Below are positions 37,977-46,474 of a stretch of 64,000 bases of DNA, in pieces. Within the stretch, counting starts at the first letter, position 1, and each line of letters begins with the position of its first letter. Source of the stretch: Amycolatopsis sulphurea (GTDB lineage: Bacteria; Actinomycetota; Actinomycetes; Mycobacteriales; Pseudonocardiaceae). Position numbers and translations under genes: made by a program. The notes beneath the pieces were generated by a model that saw only the letters and a program-made list of their open reading frames with translations, made no database searches and was not told the DNA's origin. The stretch is taken from contig NZ_PDJK01000001.1 in the NCBI RefSeq assembly GCF_002564045.1, forward strand, positions 930,001 to 994,000, written 5' to 3'.

Positions 37977-38977
37977 CTGGTTTTCACCTCGACAGTGGGG
38001 GAACAGTCGGAAAGACGTACCGCGTCGGCCAGCCCGACGAGTACCTCCCGCGGTCCTTCGAAAGCGTCCCTGCTATGCGCGGTACGGATGTTGTCCACAA
38101 GCATGAGGTCTCCTGCCTGCCACGGCTCGCGCACGGTGTTGGCCTCGTACACCTGGTTGAGCAGTTGCACGACGTCCTCACCGATCGGGTCGCCGTTGCC
38201 GAACCTGGTGTTGAACGGCAGCCCGTCGGCGCCGTAGATGTCAACCAGGTACTCGTGCACTTCGGGGGCCAGCGTCCATTCGTTGAGGAAGGCGATTTGG
38301 TTGAACCAGCAGCGTTGGCCTGTGACCGGGTGCCCGACGATCGCGCTGCGGCGTTGCCTGGTGCGCAGATCGCCGCCCGGCTGCCATGCGAATTCGATCC
38401 CGTTGGCATGGCAGTAGTCCTCGATCGCGGTGCGGTTCTCGGTGCCGAACACCTCGGTGACCGATGCCCCGATCTCGTCGTTGAAGCTGCGGGTGAGCAG
38501 CCAGCCCTCGCGCTCGAACCGTGCGCGTAGGCCGTCCGGCAGCGCGGCCAGTACGGTGGGCGAGTCGCAGACTCCCGTGGCCCCGCCGGCGGTCGGCGGG
38601 CTGAGGCACGCGAGCAGCATCAGCCTGGGGAACTCCAGGGTGTAGCTCAGTTCGTGGTGCATGCACATCGGCTGGTTCGGTGGCCATGCCGTCGAGGAGT
38701 ACACGCTGTCGGGGTAGGCCGTGCGGGGTGCGAAGGCTTCCCGCTCGGTCATCAGATCGGCGGTCAACTTCCCGAACACCGCGGCGACCGTGGCCTGATC
38801 GGCGAGCCCGAGGCCGCGCACCAGTACCGCGCCGTGTTCGGCGACCAGCCCGCGTACCGTGTCCCGGTGTGTACTCGCCCAGCCGGCCGCATCGCCAGCG
38901 GCGTCGACCCGCAGCAATGCCGGCAGGCCGGGGCACAGGTCCATCTCGTGCGGGGTTGCCTTGGACAAGGACGACAT
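37973..38977 (-). CDS. SyrP/TauD-like Fe(II)/2-oxoglutarate dioxygenase
   Basis: 334 residues. The iron site is His107-x-Glu109 (motif MHHELSY), with distal His301 in DNIRTAHSRDAF and Arg in GPREVL for 2-oxoglutarate. A Glu in place of Asp in the first motif is seen in SyrP-type enzymes, which beta-hydroxylate carrier-bound amino acids. Located between the A-T NRPS gene and sbnB-like gene in one operon, it would most simply hydroxylate Dap (free or thiolation-domain-bound) or a side chain of the product. The 2-oxoglutarate released by the SbnB step is its co-substrate. Free amino-acid hydroxylation cannot be excluded. Confidence 0.8.
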   Translation of the reverse strand: MSSLSKATPHEMDLCPGLPALLRVDAAGDAAGWASTHRDTVRGLVAEHGAVLVRGLGLADQATVAAVFGKLTADLMTEREAFAPRTAYPDSVYSSTAWPPNQPMCMHHELSYTLEFPRLMLLACLSPPTAGGATGVCDSPTVLAALPDGLRARFEREGWLLTRSFNDEIGASVTEVFGTENRTAIEDYCHANGIEFAWQPGGDLRTRQRRSAIVGHPVTGQRCWFNQIAFLNEWTLAPEVHEYLVDIYGADGLPFNTRFGNGDPIGEDVVQLLNQVYEANTVREPWQAGDLMLVDNIRTAHSRDAFEGPREVLVGLADAVRLSDCSPTVEVKTR

Positions 38978-39002
38978 CGTGATTCCCTTCGGTTGCCGCG
39001 GT

Positions 39003-41486
39003 TCAGGACGAAGCCAGTGGTTCTGACCTGCCGTCGATCAGCGCGGCCAGATCGGCGAGGATCGGGTGCTTGGTGACGTCCTTGAGCGAGACCGCGCGGT
39101 GCAGGGTGATCGCCAGCTTCACCGCCGACAGCGAGGTACCGCCCCGGTCGAAAAAGTGGTCCCTGCGACCGATCCGGCCGAGCTGGATGCCCAGCACCCT
39201 GGCCCATGCATCAGCCAGCCACCGCTCGGTGTGGGTGCTGGGTTCGGGGTAGTCCTCGTCCATGGCGTCGAGTTCGGTGGCCAGCGCGGTGAGATTCTTC
39301 TTGTCTACCTTGCCGTTGGCAGTCACCGGCAACTGTTCGCGCCAGTGGAAGGCCGAGGGCATCATGTACTCGGGCAGCGCGGCGCCGAGGCCGTCCCGTA
39401 ACAGGTCTACGTCAAGAGGCTGCCGGCCGGAGTAGAACGCGACCAGTCGCGCGCCCTGCCCGCCACGTTGGGTTACGACCACCGCGCCGTCGCGCACTCC
39501 GGGCACCCGCAGCAGGATGTTCTCGATCTCGCCGATTTCGATGCGGAAGCCGCGGATCTTGACCTGGGAGTCGCGCCGGCCGAGGAACTCCAGCTTGCCC
39601 TCTGGCAGCCAGCGGCCGCGGTCGCCGCTGCGGTAGAGGCGGGCACCCGGCCGGTGTGGGTCGGTCGTGAACGCCAGCCTGGTGCGCTCGGGGTCGTTGA
39701 CGTAGCCGCGGCCGACGCACACCCCGGAGAACACGATCTCGCCGGGGGCGCCGAGCGGGACCGGGGCGAGATGCTCGTCGACGATATACACGCGAACGTT
39801 CTGCACCGGTGGCCCCAGCGGCACTCGTTCCCGCTGCGGCGCGTGGTCCATCACTTCGTGGTTGGTGTCGTCCGAGGTCTCGGTGAGCCCGTAGGCGTTG
39901 ACCAGCGTGATACCCGGCATCGTGGCGAACCAGCGTTGGGCCAGGTCGGCCTTGAGCGCCTCACCGGTGACCGACACGCACCGCAGGTCCGGCAACGCGA
40001 CCGCGTTGCTTTCCATAAAGGACAGTACGACCTCAAGGTAGGAGGGCACCACCTGTAACACGGTGACCCGGTCCCGCATGAGCTGATCGACGAACCGCTC
40101 CACATCCAGGACCACGTCCTGCTCGATCAGCAGCGTGGTGCCGCCGACCAGCAAGGCGGAAACCAATTGCCACAGCGAGATGTCAAAGCACTGTGGAGCG
40201 ACCTGCGCTACCACCGCGTCCCCGGTGACACCGAGGCTGTTGATCTTGGCGTGGAGATGGTTGATCATCCCGGCGTGTTCGCACATCGCCCCCTTGGGCT
40301 CGCCCGTGGAGCCCGAGGTGAAGTAGATGTAGGCAAGCTGATCGGCGTCGACGGCGATGGTGAGATCGCCGTCGGCGTGGTCCTCCTCATAGGCGGCGTC
40401 CACGAACAGTGTGCGGACCTCGGGAAGCGATTCGACGGCCCGGCGCAGGGTGGTCGTACTGCCCAGTTCGGTCAGTACCAGCTCACACCCGGCCCTGCGC
40501 AGGGTGGCCTCGATGCGATCGGCAGGGAAGTGCGGTTCGATGGGCAGGTAGACGCCGCCGGCCTTGAACACGGCGAGTACGGCGGCCAGCCAGTCCAGGT
40601 CACGTTCGGTCACCACCGCGACGACGCCTTCGCGACGCAGCCCGCGCGCCACCAGCGCCCTGGCCAGGAGGTTGGCGCGGGCGTTGAGTTCCCGGTAAGA
40701 CCATCGTCGCTCGCCACATACGGCGGCGATGGCGTCCGGGCGTTCGGCGACGCGGCGTTGGAACAGTTCGTGGCAGCGCAGATCCGGTAACTCCACACGT
40801 GGCCCGGCCAGCCCTTCGAGCTGCAGCTGTAATTCCCCGGCGGAGAGCAGACTCTGTCCGCTGTGCCGCGCGTCGATGTCGGCGTGGATCAGCGTGAGTG
40901 CGCTCAGGTGGTATCCGATGACACGGTCGGCACTGTCCGAGTCCAGCACATCGGTTCGGTAGCGCAGCCGCAGCATCTGTTGCTCGCCCGAAACGCCCAC
41001 CCGCAGCACCGTGCCCCCGGCAAGCGGCCCTACGGCGCCGGTGGGGTCGAACACCGTGTCGAACAGCGGCTCGGTGATGCCGAGTTCGGTACGCAGATCG
41101 TCGATGGCGAAATCCTGGTAGGCCAGGATTTGTGATTCGATCCGCCCGGTGTGCTCGATCAGTTCGCGCCAGGACGCGGATTCGGTACTGAGCCGGCAGG
41201 GCAGTGGCAGGCCACCGGTCTCGGTGACGTAGCCGGTACGCACCTCGTGTTCACTCGACAGCGCGGCTAGTACCTTGGCGTGCGCTGCCAGCAGTACCGA
41301 ACTCAGCGGCACGCGAAGTTGCTCTGCCAGCAGCCGGATTGTGGCCATGACCCCGACGGGAATCGGTGCCTGGCGTTCGGTGACGCCGGCGACAGGGGTG
41401 AGTGTCCATCGGGGGATGATGGTACGGCCGCCAGCGGTGAGTACTTGACGCCAGTGCTCGCGGTCGTCCCCCTGGCCGATTGTCAT
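39003..41486 (-). CDS. NRPS with half C domain, A and T domains, probably Dap-activating
   Basis: 827 residues. The first 220 look like the C-terminal half of a condensation domain (SSVLLAAHAKVLAALSSEHE, then DTVFDPTGAVGPLAGG). The N-terminal half with HHxxxDG is absent, so it is unlikely to condense by itself. Then [54 protein letters not shown] and A10 TANGKVDKKN; then T with FDRGGTSLSAVKLA. By-eye specificity residues read D-I-W-Q-S-T-A-D-D; the two acidic residues at the end of the pocket fit a diamino acid such as Dap. The gene lies 48 nt after the stop of the membrane synthetase-like gene and 25 nt before the dioxygenase, all minus strand. It should load Dap onto its own T domain. Confidence 0.88.
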   Translation of the reverse strand: MTIGQGDDREHWRQVLTAGGRTIIPRWTLTPVAGVTERQAPIPVGVMATIRLLAEQLRVPLSSVLLAAHAKVLAALSSEHEVRTGYVTETGGLPLPCRLSTESASWRELIEHTGRIESQILAYQDFAIDDLRTELGITEPLFDTVFDPTGAVGPLAGGTVLRVGVSGEQQMLRLRYRTDVLDSDSADRVIGYHLSALTLIHADIDARHSGQSLLSAGELQLQLEGLAGPRVELPDLRCHELFQRRVAERPDAIAAVCGERRWSYRELNARANLLARALVARGLRREGVVAVVTERDLDWLAAVLAVFKAGGVYLPIEPHFPADRIEATLRRAGCELVLTELGSTTTLRRAVESLPEVRTLFVDAAYEEDHADGDLTIAVDADQLAYIYFTSGSTGEPKGAMCEHAGMINHLHAKINSLGVTGDAVVAQVAPQCFDISLWQLVSALLVGGTTLLIEQDVVLDVERFVDQLMRDRVTVLQVVPSYLEVVLSFMESNAVALPDLRCVSVTGEALKADLAQRWFATMPGITLVNAYGLTETSDDTNHEVMDHAPQRERVPLGPPVQNVRVYIVDEHLAPVPLGAPGEIVFSGVCVGRGYVNDPERTRLAFTTDPHRPGARLYRSGDRGRWLPEGKLEFLGRRDSQVKIRGFRIEIGEIENILLRVPGVRDGAVVVTQRGGQGARLVAFYSGRQPLDVDLLRDGLGAALPEYMMPSAFHWREQLPVTANGKVDKKNLTALATELDAMDEDYPEPSTHTERWLADAWARVLGIQLGRIGRRDHFFDRGGTSLSAVKLAITLHRAVSLKDVTKHPILADLAALIDGRSEPLASS

Positions 41487-41534
41487 GGGGTCGTCCTTCC
41501 CGTACTTGTCGTTGTCCCACCAGGGCTTCTGGCC

Positions 41535-44021
41535 CTACTGGTCGTGATCGGCCCGAATCTGGCGCGCCGGGTTCCCGCCCCATCGCGCGTTGTCGGGGAC
41601 CTCCTCACCCTTCATGAGGAAGGAATCCGGGGCGAGGACCGAACCCGGGCCCATCGTCACGCCGTAGTGCACCCAGGCGCCGACACCGACGGTGCAGCCG
41701 TGACCGATGGTGATGCGGTCCATCTTGAAGCCACCGTCCTCCTGCGAATGGCACTGGATGTTGGCGCCGGCGTTGAGCGTGACATCATCACCGATACTCA
41801 CCAGCGTTTTTTCATGCATGGCACAGCCGTCGTCGAACAACCGTTTGCCGACCCTGGCTCCCAGAAGTCGCCACGCCACGCCCTTGAGCGGAGTGCCACT
41901 GAGTACTTGCGTGTGCACGGTCGTCGCGGCCGCTTTCCAAAACCGTTCGTGCCGCCAGAACCGCCGGTCATAGATCGAGCACGACAGCGGGTTCTGCGGC
42001 CTGAGCAGGACCGTTATCCGCTCCACGGCTATGAAGTAGACGATTCCGTAGACGATCGTGACCACCGAGCCGACCGCGAGCAGCGGTCCGCCGACCGCGT
42101 TGTAGTAGACCGCCGAAACCCAGGTCAACAGCACCAGCCCGAAGAAGAACAGCCATTGGTGCAGTGCGTAGAGCAGCATGGACGCCGCGTTGTGCCGGGT
42201 CTTGGCGGCCAGCCTGCGCCGGAACTCCGCCGGGGTCCTCGGGTGGTCGAACTGGCTGTCGCGCTCCACCGAGCGCGGGATCTCGAAGCTGGGCGAGCCG
42301 AGCAGTCCCACCCCTTCCCGCACCGGACCATCCAGGGGCACCAGGACCCTGGTGGCCAGCAGGCAGTTCTCTCCGGTCCTGGCGCCGGCGGGGTAGGCGA
42401 CGTTGTTGCCGAGGAAGTTCCGTGCCCCAATGGCCGTCCGCGACAGGCGAAAAGAGGTGCTGGTGTACTCGGCGTTGATGATCGACAAACCGTCAGCGAT
42501 CATCGTGCCGGCCCCGGTCGAGACCAGGAAGGGGTTCTCGAACTTTTCCTGCAACCCGAAGTTGGAGCCGGTCTGCTCAGCCGTGGACACCTGGCAGCCC
42601 AGTGCGCTCAGGTAATGCACGATGGCCGAGCTGTCACCGAAGATGGTCTTGAAGAACCGCATATTGGTGAGCACTCTGATCAGGCGGTGTGCCGAGTATC
42701 GGAAGCCGTAGAGGCGATAGACCTCGCCTGGGGTGATGGCCAGGTTGAGCAGACGCGGAAGGCTGATCATGAGCAGGAAACCGATCAGCCGCAGGCCGAA
42801 GTACAGTACCCAGGAGACGATGAGGGCCTTGCCGTAGAACGCCGGGTCGCTGAAGTCCAGCGCGGCCGTTCCCAGCCCCAGCACCGGGCTGAGCTGCGGC
42901 GCCGCGGTCAACAACAGGCCGAGCAGACCGAACACCAGTGGGCCCAGCAGCAGGACCATGGTCAGTGTCTGGCGCACGGCGAACATGGCCCGCCGGAACC
43001 TGCCGCAGGCCCTCGGTCCGACCCGCCGGTAGTTCACTTCGGCGGGCACCGCCGGTGAGCCGTGCCAGCTCTGACGGTCCGGGACGGCCTGTCCGGCGTG
43101 CAGGGACGAGGTGTGTCCGAGCTGGGCGCCGTCGCCGAGCCGGGTGTCGATGTCCAGTACGGACATCTCGCCGATGTAGGCGTCGGCGCCGACGGTGACC
43201 GCGCCGGTCTGGATCACCCCGGCCTGCGCGCGGTAGGTGGTGAAGTAGGTGTCCTTGCAGATCACTGTGCCGTCGCCGATGGTGAGCAGGTCGGTGCACA
43301 CCGGGACGAAGTGCGAGAAGATCGTCACTCCTCGCCCGATCTTCGCGCCGAGTGCCCGCAGGTACAGCGAGTAGAGCGGGGAGCCGACGAACAACAAGGC
43401 CAGCAGGTTCCGCTGGACCAATGTCTTGACCACCCAGAAGCGGACGTAGGCCAGGCTCCACAGGCGGATCTGCTGCGGTCGCCAGCGTCCGATGAGTATC
43501 CATTTGAGCGCGATCGGAAGCGTGCACAGCATGACCAGCACCACGGCGCCGAAGCCGGCCGAGCGCAAGTAGTAGTCAAGCAGACCGCTACCTGCCGAGA
43601 CCCAGCCGGTGCCCGCACTGAGCACCTCGGCTACGAGTAAAGAATAGGCCAGGAAGGCCAGGACTTGCAGGACCCCGCAGCCGACGTATTCCAGCGTACC
43701 GGCGCTCCGCGGTGGCCCCGTCGGAGCCGGTGGAGGCGCTTCGGCAGGGACGTCCTGGTTCTCGGCCAATGCCGAGACGAGACTGACGATGGTCGGATTC
43801 CTGTAGATGTCCTTTATCGACACCGAGGGAAGGTCCGCCTGCTTGCGTACCCGTGCGCAGAACTGGGCCATCAGCAGTGAGTCGGCCCCGAGATCGTCAA
43901 AGAAGTTGCTGTCGACCGCCACGCGCTCTCGACCAGTGATATCGGCCATCACCTCGGCAAATGCGCGTTCAGCGTCGGTCGCCGAGTCGGAGCGGGCGAC
44001 CGGTGACTCGGTGAGATCCAT
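41535..44021 (-). CDS. T domain plus Pls/PosA-type membrane C-terminal region of a poly-amino-acid synthetase
   Basis: 828 residues from ATG 44021; the frame is open 40 residues further, but that part has weak coding character. An N-terminal thiolation domain (FFDDLGADSLLMAQFCARVR, Ser48) is followed by about six hydrophobic membrane segments (for example QVLAFLAYSLLVAEVL and YALHQWLFFFGLVLL) that separate three soluble hexapeptide-repeat domains (VGADAYIGEMSVLDIDTRLG; IGARNFLGNNVAYPAG; VGVGAWVHYGVTMGPGSVLA). This is the TIGR02353-type C-terminal architecture of epsilon-poly-L-lysine synthetase (Pls) and poly-L-diaminopropionate synthetase, in which the tandem domains form the isopeptide or peptide bonds. 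Unlike those single polypeptides, there is no A domain here; it is in the neighbouring gene. It is the first gene of the operon. No exporter or thioesterase is present. Confidence 0.85.
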   Translation of the reverse strand: MDLTESPVARSDSATDAERAFAEVMADITGRERVAVDSNFFDDLGADSLLMAQFCARVRKQADLPSVSIKDIYRNPTIVSLVSALAENQDVPAEAPPPAPTGPPRSAGTLEYVGCGVLQVLAFLAYSLLVAEVLSAGTGWVSAGSGLLDYYLRSAGFGAVVLVMLCTLPIALKWILIGRWRPQQIRLWSLAYVRFWVVKTLVQRNLLALLFVGSPLYSLYLRALGAKIGRGVTIFSHFVPVCTDLLTIGDGTVICKDTYFTTYRAQAGVIQTGAVTVGADAYIGEMSVLDIDTRLGDGAQLGHTSSLHAGQAVPDRQSWHGSPAVPAEVNYRRVGPRACGRFRRAMFAVRQTLTMVLLLGPLVFGLLGLLLTAAPQLSPVLGLGTAALDFSDPAFYGKALIVSWVLYFGLRLIGFLLMISLPRLLNLAITPGEVYRLYGFRYSAHRLIRVLTNMRFFKTIFGDSSAIVHYLSALGCQVSTAEQTGSNFGLQEKFENPFLVSTGAGTMIADGLSIINAEYTSTSFRLSRTAIGARNFLGNNVAYPAGARTGENCLLATRVLVPLDGPVREGVGLLGSPSFEIPRSVERDSQFDHPRTPAEFRRRLAAKTRHNAASMLLYALHQWLFFFGLVLLTWVSAVYYNAVGGPLLAVGSVVTIVYGIVYFIAVERITVLLRPQNPLSCSIYDRRFWRHERFWKAAATTVHTQVLSGTPLKGVAWRLLGARVGKRLFDDGCAMHEKTLVSIGDDVTLNAGANIQCHSQEDGGFKMDRITIGHGCTVGVGAWVHYGVTMGPGSVLAPDSFLMKGEEVPDNARWGGNPARQIRADHDQ

Positions 44022-44091
44022 ATTCTCGATGATCGCCCGACGTAACCCGCGTGTAACCCTCTCGGCGTCAGAATTGACAATTTTGCAACCT

Positions 44092-44114
44092 GTTCGACAC
44101 ACAATGTGTTTGAC
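44092..44114 (-). promoter_or_regulatory. dyad upstream of the poly-amino-acid operon
   Basis: About 70-95 bp upstream of the 44021 start, the AT-rich spot contains the core ACACAATGTGT (a perfect 11-bp dyad), extended imperfectly outwards (GTTCGACAC... and ...GTTTGAC). Position and symmetry fit an operator for a TetR/GntR-type dimer. No -35/-10 pair can be placed with confidence. The ISL3 element has inserted about 50 bp further upstream. Confidence 0.35.
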
Positions 44115-44162
44115 AAATACCACATAGGCGAAGGTTGACATTGAGACCGCGCAAAGTATGGC

Positions 44163-45666
44163 GGGTCTTTGAGCTTGATCGGGGAGAGGTGTCGGCCTGC
44201 TTGATGGACTGTCGCCGTGTGTGATCGTTGTGGTGGTGGTCTGCCCTGGGTGGAGAAGACCCGCGGTCCTTGTGGATCATGACTGTTGTCAAGGCAATCT
44301 GATCCTCAAGAACACGCGGGCATGCTCAACGATACAGACGCGACAGTGTTGTTCGATCTCGACGGGGTGGCGGTAGCACGTGTCTACCGGGACAGCGACG
44401 GCATCCGGGTGGTGCAGGTGGTCACCGCTGATCAGGCTGCCCGTGTCTGTCCTGGCTGTGGGACAAGGGCCACTCGGGTCAAGGGGCTGGTCACGACCCG
44501 CCCGCGCGATCTGGAGCACGGTGGTGGACCGGTTCGCCTCCAGTGGCGCAAACGCCGGTGGGTCTGCGGCGCGACCAGCTGTCACCGAGGCTCATTCACC
44601 GAGCAGATCCCGCAGCTCGCTGCCGGAATGCGCACCACAGGCCGGTTGCGGCGGGCGGCGGGCGTCGCGGTGGTCGATGGCGGGCGCACCCTCACCCAGG
44701 CCGGCCGCGATCTTGGGCTGTCCTGGCCGACCGTGCACCGGGAGTTCACCGCCTACGCCCGCCAGGTGCTGCCCGGCACACCAGCGCCCACCGACGTGCT
44801 CGGGGTGGACGAGGTCCGTCGTGGCAAGCCCGTGTGGGAGCAGGATGAACAGACCGGAAAGTGGCGTCTGGCAACGGATCGCTGGCATGTCGGCTTCGTG
44901 GATGTCACTGGCAGGCAAGGGTTGTTCGGACAGGTTGAGGGGCGGGCCACGACCGTCGTCGTGGACTGGATCACCGCTCACGACAGCGACTGGCAGGCAT
45001 CTATCCGGTACGTGGCCATCGATATGTGTGCGGTCTTTCGGGCCGCCGTACGCCGCGCACTGCCGCACGCCCAGGTGGTGGTGGACTGTTTCCACGTCGT
45101 CCAGTTGGCCAACCGCAGGCTGGCCGAGCTGCGGCGTCGCTGCACCTGGGCGCAACGACGGCGGCGTGGCCGGCGCGGCGACCCGGAGTGGGCGGTACGC
45201 GGCCTATTACGCCGCAACGCCGAAGACCTCACCGCAGAACAACGAGACACCCTGACCCGCACGCTTACCGAGATAGGCACCTACGGACGCTGGATCCTGA
45301 CAGGCTGGCACGCCAAGGAAAAACTCCGAACCCTGCTACGACTGACCGCTAAACACGCCCACACCGGCCCGGACCGCCACGCGATCTCCAACGCCCGATA
45401 CCAGTTCATGACCCACTGCCTGGACTCCCGCCAGCCCGAACTGATCAGCCTCGCCCAGACCATCGACGACTGGTGGGACGGCATCGAGGCCTACATCCTC
45501 ACCGGCATCACCAACGCCGCCAGCGAAGGCAACAACCGGTTGATCAAGCTGGAAGCCCGTAACGCGTTCGGTTTCCGCAACCCAGCCAACCAACGCCTGC
45601 GCTCACGCTGCGCAACCACCCGACAAGGCCCGACGAGACAGACTCCCCGATCAACTTTGAAGACCC
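44163..45666 (+). mobile_element. ISL3-family insertion sequence
   Basis: The ends read GGGTCTTTGAGCTTGATCGG (left) and, on the opposite strand, GGGTCTTCAAAGTTGATCGG (right), 16 of 20 identical. They are flanked by AGTATGGC (44155-44162) and AGTATGGT (45667-45674), the 8-bp target duplication expected of ISL3, with one later change in the last base. One transposase gene is inside. The element separates the poly-amino-acid operon from its original upstream sequence. Confidence 0.85.
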
Positions 45667-45818
45667 AGTATGGTTCAGTTGTCAAACTGGACCATGCGCG
45701 CCAATTGGCTAATTGCCAACGGTCGAAGATTTGTTGTCAAAGAAGGCGGAGTGTGACCCCTTGTGGTGTCCGCCAAGGTGAGGCGTCACACCTTGGTGGT
45801 AACACCCTCCCCCGTTAA
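44322..45818 (+). CDS. ISL3-family transposase
   Basis: Begins near MLNDTDATVLFDLDGVAVAR and contains the zinc-binding CPGCGTRATRVKG, the first DDE block VLGVDEVRRGKPVW, then DCFHVVQLANRRLAELRRRC and the C-terminal ITNAASEGNNRLIKLEARNA with the catalytic Glu. After RSRCATTRQG the normal C-terminus is missing and the frame runs 152 bp past the right inverted repeat, so the last roughly 50 residues are flanking DNA. This suggests a small frameshift near the 3' end; the catalytic region is intact. Confidence 0.85.
   Translation: MLNDTDATVLFDLDGVAVARVYRDSDGIRVVQVVTADQAARVCPGCGTRATRVKGLVTTRPRDLEHGGGPVRLQWRKRRWVCGATSCHRGSFTEQIPQLAAGMRTTGRLRRAAGVAVVDGGRTLTQAGRDLGLSWPTVHREFTAYARQVLPGTPAPTDVLGVDEVRRGKPVWEQDEQTGKWRLATDRWHVGFVDVTGRQGLFGQVEGRATTVVVDWITAHDSDWQASIRYVAIDMCAVFRAAVRRALPHAQVVVDCFHVVQLANRRLAELRRRCTWAQRRRRGRRGDPEWAVRGLLRRNAEDLTAEQRDTLTRTLTEIGTYGRWILTGWHAKEKLRTLLRLTAKHAHTGPDRHAISNARYQFMTHCLDSRQPELISLAQTIDDWWDGIEAYILTGITNAASEGNNRLIKLEARNAFGFRNPANQRLRSRCATTRQGPTRQTPRSTLKTQYGSVVKLDHARQLANCQRSKICCQRRRSVTPCGVRQGEASHLGGNTLPR
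45676..45719. promoter_or_regulatory. two adjacent dyads at the right flank of the ISL3 element
   Basis: CAGTT-GTCA-AACTG (45676-45689) and TTGGC-TAATT-GCCAA (45705-45719) are both perfect inverted repeats within 44 bp. Before ISL3 insertion this DNA adjoined the AT-rich region upstream of the poly-amino-acid operon, so the dyads may be part of that operon's original promoter or operator, now 1.5 kb away. Confidence 0.35.
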
Positions 45819-45819
45819 G

Positions 45820-46474
45820 GTGATTCTGTCAAGATTAACCATCACTGGTCATCCCTGTAGGGGTGGAGCCAACCGGGGGTGTCATGCCTGCCTTATTCAC
45901 GTTTCCGCTTGGTTTTGAGTAGCGCCGAGCCGGGTGTGGGTCAAGGCGCAATGCCGCGTAGCACAATTTGATCATATTGCACGAGAGGGAGGGATCATAA
46001 CGGGTGTGGTGGAGCGGAGGCCGGTGGGTTTCTTGACGGGGTCGGTGGCTTCCTTGTCCAGGTCGCCGATCGCATCGCCGAGGCCGAAGTGGCGGGTTTG
46101 ATGAGAACCGGCCTGCGGTTGACCGGTGCGTTGCCCTGAGTGCACTGCGCCCGCACCGACCAGCACACGCATGATCACGTGCCACCCTCAGCGTGGCGTG
46201 CGAGGAATCGACGACCCCGGTGCTTCCCCGGTCACCATCATGCGGGGCAGGACATCTCAGCAGCGATCTGTGGACGCGCTGTCATCGGCATGTCCGCGCG
46301 TTCGTCGCGGTCGCTCCGCGCCGAGCGGCTATCCGCTTGTCGAGTACCACCGAGGCCCGGCGACGACCCATGTCACTTGCCGCGTGGTCGACGGCGTGTC
46401 GCGTACTCACAGGCCCGCTCGTGAGGCCGACGATCAGGGGGTCCCTGTCCGGGTTCTTCGGGGTGCGGCCGGTG
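45820..46474. other. no gene seen
   Basis: The minus-strand frame at 45972-46178 carries HFGLGDAIGDLDKEATDPVK, which has a protein-like composition but no family that I recognise; it may be a fragment of an integrative-element gene. The rest shows no consistent coding frame. Confidence 0.3.

Noticed and set aside
41280-43058. A 592-codon plus-strand frame
   Set aside because: Antisense to the membrane synthetase-like gene; Gln/Arg/Asp-rich with no motif, while the minus frame has clear T, TM and hexapeptide features.
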